This document shows positions 7,501-14,132 of a DNA stretch of 14,132 bases, piece by piece. Location: positions 1 to 14,132 of the forward strand of contig JBBHKE010003128.1 in NCBI GenBank assembly GCA_037447655.1, given 5' to 3'. The notes beneath the pieces were generated by a model. The model ran no database searches. It was not told the origin of the DNA and saw only the letters and a list, made by a program, of their open reading frames with translations. The number at the start of each line of letters is the position of its first letter. The first letter of the stretch is position 1. Made by a program: the position numbers and the translations under genes. The DNA comes from Zygnema cylindricum. Lineage: Eukaryota; Streptophyta; Zygnematophyceae; Zygnematales; Zygnemataceae.

Positions 7501-8888
7501 ATTCATACTCAGTAGACTGTCGCTGAGTCGTATGATGTTATTCACATGTTTGGCTGACATCCGTGAGTTTCTCTCCTCCCTCTCACCTCTCTCTATCCCA
7601 TCTTCCCCTCTCTCCTCCATTACCTTCTCTTCCCTCTCTTCTTCCTCTCCTTTCTCTCACTTCTCACGTATCCTTCCTTTCTCCTGTCTTCCCCACTCTC
7701 ATTTTCTCCCCACTCTCATTTTCTCCCTCCTCATTTTCTCCCTCCTCATTTTCTCCCTCCTCTCATTTTCTCCCTACTCTCCCTCCTCTCCTCTCCTGCT
7801 TGTCTTATTTTCCTTTACCCTTGATACTTTTCTACACTTAAATCCTTTACCTCTTCTCTCACATCTACCTTCCCCTCTTGCATGAGTGTTTTCGGAGCCT
7901 ATTGATAGACTCTGGATGGTTGTAAATGTACGGCAGGTACTGTTGCTGGACGAAATTACCGTGGATCTTGATGTTTTGGGAAGAGCGGATCTTATGAGTT
8001 TCCTAAAAGACGAATGTCAACAAAGAGGGGCGACTATTATTTATGCAACGCACATATTTGACGGTCTAGAGGGCTGGGCTAGTCATATTGTGAGTAAAAG
8101 TGTTAAACCAACAGTTGTTGATTGAATATTTTGTTAACCGTTGACAAGCTTGGAAAGGGATTGGGGATGATATCCACGACGGGGAATTGATCGGAAGGAA
8201 CTGAGCTTAGTCCCAATTGAAATGGAGTTTTAAGGAGTGATGGGATTGAAGTTTACAAAAAAGAGGTTAAAAGAGTCGTTAGTTTTTTACTATCAAACTT
8301 TTCATTACTTCTTTCCAGTTTTCGCCAAAACGAATGCTTGGATTTGATCCTGTGAAGTTGCCTTTTCTAACATTCTTTGAGCATATGTTTTTTCCAGGCT
8401 TATGTGGCAAGAGGGCGGCTTCAATTAGCAAAACCAGTAGAAGAAATTGAGGAGTTGAAGAGTCTTTCACTTATGGTAAGTCTCACATAAACTTCGATTT
8501 CAACTCATTTTAATCATTTATTCATCAAAGTAGGTTCTAGTCAGGATCGTCGCTGTGAAGTAGGTTCTTTTAAGCCTTGAAAGGTGAGAGTTTTGGAAAC
8601 TAAGTCAACCATTTTGATTGCTGATTGAATAAACATTTGACCTTCTCTTTCGAGGTTATGGTATTGCAGCGAACAGTTGAGAAATGGTTACGGAAAGAAT
8701 TGGAATTTGAACGTAAAAAAAGGAAAGAGAGGGCAGCTCGAGGTCTTCCAGAACATGAAGAGGACGAGGATGAAGGAAAAGTGAAGGCTCAGCCGTACAA
8801 TAATGGATGGGGGGAAGGGAGGTTAACATCAACTTTATGGGTTCAAAATCCATTCGAGTACAGTTCCAATGCTGTTTTGAGATTGTGA
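4551..8888 (+). CDS. Soluble (membrane-domain-less) ABC ATPase, plant ABCI19/20/21-like, CAF16 family; seven coding exons
   Basis: Joined exons: 4551-4755, 5172-5305, 5563-5682, 6499-6594, 7937-8089, 8398-8475, 8670-8888 (1005 nt, 334 aa, TGA at 8886-8888). Every junction is GT-AG and the frame stays open. Seen in the protein: aromatic A-loop Y32; Walker A GANGAGKT (64-71, split by intron 1); YLGGEW (109-114) where the Q-loop is expected; signature VSDGQ (166-170); Walker B VLLLDE (186-191); D-loop region TVDLD (193-197); switch histidine H224; then an Arg/Lys/Glu-rich helix (about 263-290) and a C-terminus with NNGW (306-309). There is one nucleotide-binding domain, no membrane segment and no clear signal peptide. 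Length and the C-terminal block match the plant group as I remember it. Known for the family: yeast CAF16 is tied to the CCR4-NOT complex, and Arabidopsis ABCI20/21 are ER-associated, light/HY5-induced and affect cytokinin responses. The substrate is unknown. The start is the first ATG in an open frame; the upstream in-frame extension to 4467 has no ATG. Which of the three paralogues it matches cannot be decided here. Confidence 0.93.
5683..6498 (+). other. Intron 3 of the ABC gene, with an internal CAG|GTAAAT site
   Basis: An 816-nt phase-0 intron, T-rich throughout. Near its middle it has a branch-like GCTAACC (about 6077-6083), a T-rich stretch, and ATACAG directly followed by GTAAATG, with the junction at 6108/6109. 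That is the layout of a zero-length exon (recursive splice site) or a decayed exon boundary. No coding segment resembling the family is seen in this intron. Confidence 0.8.
6595..7936 (+). other. Intron 4 of the ABC gene, the longest intron
   Basis: A 1342-nt phase-0 intron between the exon carrying the ABC signature and the exon carrying Walker B. It contains a bulged hairpin (6774-6814) and a long pyrimidine-rich tandem tract (7563-7880). The terminal acceptor, TGTACGGCAG, has almost no polypyrimidine run immediately before it; the pyrimidine tract ends about 55 nt upstream. The exon junctions are supported by uninterrupted family-like protein on both sides (LLAPFK / VLLLDE). Confidence 0.85.
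7563..7880 (+). repeat. Pyrimidine-rich (CT) low-complexity and tandem repeat tract in intron 4
   Basis: About 320 nt of nearly pure C/T on the + strand. The core (about 7690-7785) is a tandem array with a 15- to 19-nt unit built on TCATTTTCTCCCTCC, repeated about five times with slippage variants. Long open frames across it are artefacts of a purine-free strand. Such tracts are typically length-polymorphic and can form triplex or H-DNA; that property is known of the class and not shown here. Confidence 0.9.
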
Positions 8889-10197
8889 GCTAGAGCTTAG
8901 TTTCATTTAAGCTCACTGGCATAAAAGTGGTAGAAAAGCTGGTGTAGTTGTATGGTACATTGCAAGATTCAATAATCTTATTGTTTTAGGTCTCTCGAAT
9001 GTCTATTTGGTTGCATGGTCTTCTTCTAATAACGTTGACCATTTAATGTTTTTAGCCTTTTTGTCATTTTTAAAAGTGTTGCTGAATAGCTTTAAATGTA
9101 CACGTATTTAAAAATAATTATTGAAATTTTCCAGTTAACTGCTGGAAAATAGAAAAGCCATAATATATATATGTTTTGCAAATTATTGAGGTTTTAGCTA
9201 TTTGCTATACATTTAATTCAGTTGGTTAGGTTATAGAAAGTCCTGATAAATCCTCTTTTCTTGGCTTTATTCCCCTACCACATTGATGATGCAAAATAAT
9301 GCACTTCACCTTATCAAATTATTTTGTATTGGCATGGAGCTTCCCGAGATAAAAACCAAAAAAATATTGTATGTTAAGAGTTCACTTTCTTCATTTCTTT
9401 GATGTTTTGGTTTGTCTTCGACTTCTGGTATCTATTATACGGAAGTGTACGTCTAATTTCTGTTCACTGTGGTTTTCGAGCAATATTTCCTTTCAGTGGA
9501 TTTGAATTTGTGGACTATTTATGATATGGAGGTGGTGTGTGCACCCCTCCTGAATCAGCATGGACGTCTTTTTTTGATTCTTTTGCTGTGAAGCTTGAAC
9601 AAACACAATGTAGTTGAATGTGGAATTGTGCTTACAGAAAGCTTTTTGCTAATTATGAGTGGAACATTCATAAGCATGTATTCTAGTAATCCCACAATCC
9701 CCACATTACTTTTAGAACGGCAGAAATTTTGTAAGTAGCGGTTGTCTATAACCATTCTTTTAAAGTGTCAATAAGGAAAAGTGTAGTGAGTGGGCATGCA
9801 TTACAACCATCGACAAAGGCTCTCAAGCATATGAATATTTCTTTTCGTATTGACACTGAACGAAATAAAACTACCCCTAATACATCTTTTGCAACAAAAC
9901 TCTTACCACGAGGAGTTGGGAAAGGTGATTTTTGTTGTTTAATGTCAAAAAACTCTGCGATACAGCATTGAAAAAATAAATTGGCCAATAATGTGAGAAC
10001 TCTTTGCTTGGTTTGAATAAATATGCAAATTCTGAAGTTCTTTGACTGTTTTCTCCTTGCTCATAGTGAAGCAAAAAACCTAAAATTGTGCATCTTTTCC
10101 CTCTGAGTGCTTTTATTTTCCTTCTTGTTGTTTTCTTTTTGTTTTTGTGTTCTTGTTTTTGTTTATTCCCTTGCTGGTAGTTTTTTGGTTTTGGCTT
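8889..10197. other. 3' UTR of the ABC gene and unassigned spacer
   Basis: A/T-rich. The first 100-150 nt are presumably 3' UTR. A perfect 9-bp stem with 7-nt loop, ATTTTCCAG/CTGGAAAAT, lies at 9126-9150. Short frames at 9555-10200 have no recognisable content. If the purine run at 10200-10207 marks the end of the retroelement interior, the lower part of this stretch could hold an eroded LTR. Confidence 0.5.
8943..8980 (+). promoter_or_regulatory. Candidate polyadenylation signals of the ABC gene
   Basis: Two TGTA motifs (8943-8946 and 8949-8952) precede AATAAT (8971-8976), followed by a T-rich stretch. This is the usual plant order of far-upstream and near-upstream elements, 55-90 nt past the stop codon. 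Further A/T-rich signals occur downstream, so the real cleavage site could lie later. Confidence 0.35.
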
Positions 10198-10800
10198 CAC
10201 CCCTTTTGTACCCCGGACTCAGATGGTTTACCATCGTGCTTTTTAATTTATCTGGCCCAGTACTCCTTTAAGCTCCCCACAAGTAACCTTTGACGTGATG
10301 AGTAGTATCTTTGATTTTACAGGGACCTCATTAGCGGGAAAGCAATCCCCGATGCTGTTTGTTATGTGTGCCCTTACAGATGATGATGAAAGGTTAAGTT
10401 CAAAAGCGATAGCTTTGGTGCTTTCTTGATAGACATTGGAAACAACATATTCAACGGATGATAGGACATCATCACGATCATGTTGATGGAGGCTTATGAA
10501 GTGAAGTGAAGACATGAAGTGTCTTAGTTATTTTCCCACAACACGAGTGACGACTTGAATTGGTTCCCGAATGTAATATGATGTACACAGCTTAATGGGT
10601 ACCTAGCTTAATGTTGACTTCCTTTCAAACAAGACTTGCGAACTGACAATCATTGCTAGTTGTGAACTCTTCTTAGGTACCGTGGAGTTTCAAGAAGTTG
10701 TCCCAATGTATCCTTGTTGAGCCATCGGCAGTTGATTGATTAAATTAATGCTCATACTTCGCCATTGTGGAACGGATAGGCCCACACTCTGTAACAAAAA

Positions 10801-10945
10801 AAGGTTTATCGCTTTGACAAGTTGAACATGATAAAACATATTTTTCCACTACTTCTACGGAAGATGGGCATGTAAATAAGCTTGAAAATTGCTAGGTACT
10901 CTTGGTAACGACTAGTGGCTTGTAAATGAGGTGTCATGAAACTTT
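10801..10945 (-). pseudogene. Integrase zinc-binding (HHCC) domain remnant
   Basis: On the minus strand FHDTSFTSH supplies two histidines six residues apart (10938-10936 and 10917-10915). It is followed in a shifted frame by VVTKS, a stop, FTCPS, VEKYVLSCSTCQSDKP, with the CxxC pair at 10828-10817. This is the normal Ty3/Gypsy spacing, H-x6-H followed by C-x2-C. One stop codon and one frameshift lie between the two halves. Confidence 0.8.
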
Positions 10946-11339
10946 AAGGTGATCAAACACCTTAACCCCTCAACTGTTGGCACTTAAACTAAGTCGTTTG
11001 CAGTAAAGGCTTAATGGTAGTTTGGTGAAAGGTTTGGATCGTCTAATGACTTCTGGTTGTCGCGAGAAATTGGACCATAATAGTATGCCTCTCAGGGACA
11101 GCATAGGACTAGAATTGGTTAGTTACCTGCCTTGTACCATGCCTGATGTTTGGCAAGACTAGAGTGATAAGTTTCACGCAGGGACGAAACTTTTTCGCGG
11201 TTCATACCATCGAACACGTTAATAGTCATTTACCATTAGTCCACCCTTATATAATATTGCACTTAAAAGTGAAAGCGTGGGAGAAACAACCTAATCTGGC
11301 GACGTGGTAAACCATCTCGTAATGGAGCAAAGATTCTTG

Positions 11340-11525
11340 GGATATGGCTAGTTACGATAACCAAAAATTAACACCTTTCGAGATAACACCACCATACTCT
11401 TTAAGAGTAAAATGTTAGCTAAAAGTTAGTGCTCAATGGCAAAGTAGTGACATTTGAGAGACTTTGCCAAGCTCGATTCAAATACAATTAGAAAACCTAA
11501 TTGCACCTAATCCACAACTTGAAGC
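11340..11525 (-). pseudogene. RNase H domain remnant of the retroelement
   Basis: On the minus strand SCGLGAI (about 11520-11495; family pattern ASG.GIGAVL) is followed, after a frame change, by LIVFESS and SLKCHYFAIEH.LLA. These match the Ty3/Gypsy RNase H pattern FESRKL...Y...E.ELLA. The conserved glutamate codon of the ELLA block reads TAA. The position between reverse transcriptase and integrase agrees with this call. Confidence 0.72.
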
Positions 11526-11759
11526 ATCGGAAACGCACAAGGTTTTGTCCGATCAGGTTTAGTGCCAAGGTCGACACATGTGTTCTCATATAGCTCGTTC
11601 AAAAGGGTTTTAACATATTCGGGTCCACTAACTCGTCAAAATTGTTCGAGGTTTTACAAAAATATCAAAGGATGATGGCACTCCGGTACGATTTGTTGTA
11701 CTTCCTAAATTACCACTTCTAAAAGTTGTCAACATCCGATCGAATGCCAACTAGACTTA

Positions 11760-12230
11760 TAATGTGATTAAAATAACAAATATTTTTTATCATCCTTCTG
11801 CAAAATATTTAATACCCATCTAACATGTTGGGCATGCTCTCCTTATGTATGACTAAAGATAAGTAGGTCGTCAAGATTCACATATACGAATTAGCTCAGT
11901 AATGGCCAAAACATTACGTGTTGGAAAGTCGACGAGGCGTTGTTTGAATCAAATAAACTGAAATTGACTTATAGGTGTTGTTAGCGCCGTCTAGGGAACA
12001 TCTACTTTTGTGATACAAATTGGAGGATGACCTTGCCCCAAGTCTAAGGACTTAAACTTTGCAATAAAGCCAACAAACAAGTATAAGTGGAAAAGCATAA
12101 TTGTTTTTCACTTCCTGTTTGTTTATAACACAATAATAAACACACATTCGTAAAGGTTCCTTTTCCTTTTGGTCAAAGGAAAAAGTGTCGGTTATGGACT
12201 TTTACCAGGTTTTATTCAACCCCTTTCCAA
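11760..12230 (-). pseudogene. Reverse transcriptase domain remnant (Ty3/Gypsy)
   Basis: Minus-strand reading from about 12230 gives a stretch like the RT N-terminus ending SP.PTLF, then PLRMCVYYCVINKQEVKNN with FPLIL (family: RMCVDYR.LNK.T.KN.YPLP), then KSLDLGQGHPPI with TALTTPISQFQF. After a frameshift near 11948 comes NNASSTFQHVM, and then the catalytic block FVYVNLDDLLIFS, whose paired aspartates are at 11872-11867. It continues GEHAQHVRWVLNILQ. At least five in-frame stops and one clear frameshift show it is dead. Confidence 0.88.
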
Positions 12231-12283
12231 AGGAGAGACAGTTTGGGCCTTTATTTACTTGCCACGTAGGACTTATTGATATA

Positions 12284-12439
12284 GTGCCCATTGCTATTGA
12301 AGTTAATAACACTATGGGCCGCGACTTTTTTTGGCAATAACCACAATTTGTCACGTCTCCCTGCTCTAAACTATTATTATTTATTTCTATTTTGCATTAA
12401 CACTATTAAATCCTTAAACGCTAATAACGATGGGTAGTG
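12284..12439. mobile_element. Possible diverged family B-type element
   Basis: The right end ACGCTAATAACGATGGGTAG (from 12418) strongly resembles the family B right terminus. A weaker inverted partner, GTGCCCATTGCTATTGAAG, starts at 12284, next to TA. About 156 bp would lie between. Only a little over half of the terminal positions pair, so the left boundary is uncertain. If real, it lies at the upstream edge of the retroelement remnant. Confidence 0.35.
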
Positions 12440-12519
12440 CAAAACCGTTTCTCTCTTCTATATGGACCAAAATTTCGGATCAGTGACGTCGTTATATTGA
12501 ACGTCACTTCAGTCCGAAC

Positions 12520-12883
12520 CATAGTTCAAAAGTAGGTGAAAGTAGGCCCATACAATATGCCTATTGTACGTAAAACATACAATATGACCTTAAGACCCAT
12601 ATTGTATTGGTTGCAAAATGAAAAAAAAATAGTAACAGGGTTGAGCTGCACATCGATCGATAGAGACTTAAACGTCATGTCTATATTTTGAAAAACATAC
12701 GGACAATTTTATTTTTTTTGTGAGTTTTGAGATATTTTTTATTTAAACCGTCATATTTGGGCGATCGGACGGTTGCTGATCAAATTAGCGATCTAAGAAG
12801 ATCACATGAAAAGCCCACAACACAACTTACGATAAAGGCGCCTACAAAAGGCCTACAATAGAAACGCCAACTTTTGAACCAGA
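12520..12883. mobile_element. hAT-like MITE (family A, copy 3), full length
   Basis: A 364-bp copy that aligns along its whole length with copy 2, including CATAGTTCAAAAGTAGGTG at the left, the paired TACAATATG/CATATTGTA blocks, and GATCACATGAAAAGCCCA near the right. The right terminus is eroded (CTTTTGAACCAGA in place of CTTTTGAACTATG). No matching 8-bp duplication is visible, which suggests an older insertion or later change at the edge. Confidence 0.88.
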
Positions 12884-13126
12884 GTTGTTCACGGCGATTA
12901 GTGCAAACGTACCGTACGCGACGAATTATACGTAACAAACGCATTGAACCTTTTGATCAAATCTCAAAAAATCGTTAATGAATTTCCTTCCGTACTATTC
13001 CGTACATAAAAAAAACAAAAAACTATTACATATAACGCAATTTGCAAGTTTTTTCCGTTAAATGAGCGGTAAAACAGTAAACTCTTTATATTTTTATCAC
13101 ACTCCATGCTAGCATCAGAACTTCAC

Positions 13127-13190
13127 CAACAGGTAGTCCAGTCGTTCATCATAGAGTACGCTACACACTTGGTACCCGAGTTCGAATGCC
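13127..13190 (+). repeat. tRNA-like Pol III box A/box B pair; possible SINE head
   Basis: TAGTCCAGTCGT (13134-13145) matches the box A consensus TRGCNNAGTNGG at 10 of 12 positions. AGTTCGAATGC (13179-13189) matches box B GGTTCGANTCC at 9 of 11. The two starts are about 44 nt apart, as in a tRNA. The T-stem does not pair properly and no acceptor stem closes, so it is not a functional tRNA. A tRNA-derived SINE head or a tRNA relic is the best reading. The SINE body, tail and target duplication were not identified. Confidence 0.42.
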
Positions 13191-13828
13191 ATGAAGGTAA
13201 AATTCTATGAAATTTCGTCTGTCCGAGCCTAATAATAAATACAGATGCATAATCGGTTGGCCAAAAAAATCCCACCGTCTGCAGCCTTCACGTGCTCCCA
13301 CTCCTCTCATCGATTTCTGGGCATGATTGCTTTTGTCGAAGTCTGGAGGCGAGGATAATAAAAAGCTTGGGAGGGAGGAGGGTAGGATATGGGGAAGCGG
13401 GTTCCTCACGGTTTCGTTTTCAATGTTCCATGGCGTCTTCTTTCAAAAAAATTTGAAGTAGACACCTGTACAACTTTTAAACTGAACGCGCGAAATTATT
13501 GTGACGTTCAACGTCTCTTTTCGAAAATATCCGTATATTTTCGATTATATAACGTACAGCTTCCGTGGTATTCTAGTTCAGTTCACTGAACAGAAAGTAC
13601 CAATAAGTACGACGCATATTTCCCGTTTTATTCCGTACATATCCGTAAAAATATGTACAGTTACATTAATTTGTTTACAAGTTTCTGTAAATTTTCAGTT
13701 TCAATTTACAGTACACGTTTGATTACAATTTTTTCAAAAGTCACGAATTATACGTTTCAATCGGAAAAAAGGAAAAAATCGCGCGATTTGAACAACTATG
13801 TTTTGAACTATGGTCTGAACTAACAGTA
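13191..13828. other. Gene-free stretch between the tRNA-like pair and the last MITEs
   Basis: A/T-rich with several TCCGTAC/CCGTACAT words. A TTTTGAACTATG at 13801-13812 equals the last 12 bases of the hAT-like MITE and could be a solo end. No coding sequence was recognised. Confidence 0.5.
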
Positions 13829-14045
13829 CACCGCCAATCGTTATTAGCGTTGTGTACGCTAATTCCGTCCCGCTTTTTTTCTTTTTTATTCTCAAATCGA
13901 ATTATCCACACTATTTATAAAATCACCTAATTCTCAATTAGAATAGACGATTTCTTCGAAAATTTCCAAATTCCCAATTAGCGTAAACCACGCTAGTTAT
14001 TCGTATATGCTAAAAAAACTTACACGCTAATAACGATTGGCGGTG
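13829..14045. mobile_element. TA-flanked MITE (family B, copy 2)
   Basis: A 217-bp element with a perfect 22-bp terminal inverted repeat that begins CACCGCCAATCGTTATTA at 13829 and ends with its reverse complement at 14045. TA lies on both sides (13827-13828 and 14046-14047). Its size matches the 214 bp of the split family B copy, and the terminal bases are related (CACCG, then ATCG.TATTAG). The interior is A/T-rich and differs from copy 1, so it is a sub-family. No ORF. Confidence 0.8.
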
Positions 14046-14047
14046 TA

Positions 14048-14132
14048 CACCGCGAATCGTAATTAGAGTAATGAAAAAATTAGAGTAAAAAAAAAAAAAA
14101 AAACAATTAGAGTAATAAACTCTACTTTATGT
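14048..14132. mobile_element. Left end of a third family B element, cut by the window edge
   Basis: Directly after the TA that closes the previous element comes CACCGCGAATCGTAATTAG, a variant of the family B terminus, so two elements meet across a shared TA. The interior shows three copies of ATTAGAGTA and a run of 17 A (14087-14103). The right end is outside the window. It could also be a rearranged duplicate of the neighbour's end. Confidence 0.5.

Larger units (their letters stand above)
10198..12275 (-). mobile_element. Decayed Ty3/Gypsy retrotransposon, pol region (reverse transcriptase, RNase H, integrase)
   Basis: Reading the minus strand across frames gives Ty3/Gypsy pol signatures in the right order: reverse transcriptase (about 12230-11760), RNase H (about 11520-11340), the linker with YKGGLMVND (about 11262-11221), and the integrase HHCC zinc-binding domain (about 10938-10817). 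The integrase core is barely recognisable (a possible DGSTRIHWDNF at about 10730-10695). Stops and frameshifts are scattered throughout and there is no usable ORF. From reverse transcriptase to the end is shorter than in intact elements, so there are internal deletions. RT-RH-integrase order excludes Ty1/Copia. Long terminal repeats and gag were not found. A chromovirus-type lineage is likely from the RT wording but is not proven. Confidence 0.85.

Noticed and set aside
7481-7885. Two long overlapping + strand frames rich in Ser, Leu, Phe and Pro
   Set aside because: They arise from a nearly pure C/T tract, which lacks stop codons by composition, inside intron 4.
9765-9971. Overlapping open frames on both strands downstream of the ABC gene
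   Set aside because: Short, unlike any family I know, in A/T-rich sequence, and without splice or regulatory support.
10243-10515. Separate minus-strand gene of 90 codons
   Set aside because: It lies where the eroded integrase C-terminus of the retroelement is expected and shows no independent family signature. A weak VKSKILLITSK stretch may echo the end of integrase.
13127-13195. Functional tRNA gene
   Set aside because: Boxes A and B are present, but the T-stem has mismatches and no acceptor stem can be closed.
13801-13812. Fourth hAT-like MITE
   Set aside because: Only the last 12 bases of the terminus match; no interior or left end was found nearby.

Overview
This is nuclear DNA of a eukaryote, almost certainly a land plant. 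The only intact gene is split into seven exons by GT-AG introns. Its protein has the architecture I know from the plant soluble ABC proteins ABCI19/20/21, relatives of yeast CAF16. The rest is intergenic DNA built from small non-autonomous DNA transposons, a decayed Ty3/Gypsy retrotransposon, and long stretches with nothing recognisable. I cannot name the species.

Layout. 1-1847: no gene; a GC-richer patch and an orphan TATA/G-box-like cluster. 1848-3640: transposon debris, with a truncated hAT-like MITE (2197-2475), a 39-bp tandem duplication, and a TA-flanked foldback MITE (3043-3626) split by a full-length hAT-like MITE (3238-3599) with a perfect 8-bp target duplication. 3629-4178: unassigned. 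4179-4550: promoter and 5' UTR of the ABC gene, with a possible short 5'-UTR intron. 4551-8888: the complete ABC gene on the + strand, spliced CDS 1005 nt and 334 aa. Intron 4 carries a long pyrimidine-rich tandem tract. 8889-10197: 3' UTR and unassigned spacer. About 10198-12275: minus-strand remnant of a Ty3/Gypsy pol in the order reverse transcriptase, RNase H, integrase, with many stops and frameshifts. 12284-12439: a possible diverged TA-type MITE. 12520-12883: a third hAT-like MITE. 13127-13190: a tRNA-like Pol III promoter pair, possibly a SINE head. 13829-14045: a second TA-flanked MITE of the same size class as the split one, followed directly by the start of a third.

How it fits together. 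One conserved single-copy-like gene sits in a transposon-rich neighbourhood. The nested insertion gives a relative age: the TA-flanked foldback element was there before the hAT-like MITE landed in it. The retroelement is the oldest-looking component. I found no convincing wholly new gene system. The strongest second-look items are the nested MITEs, the head-to-head TA-type MITEs, the noncanonical ABC motifs, the possible recursive splice site in intron 3, and the tRNA-like promoter pair.
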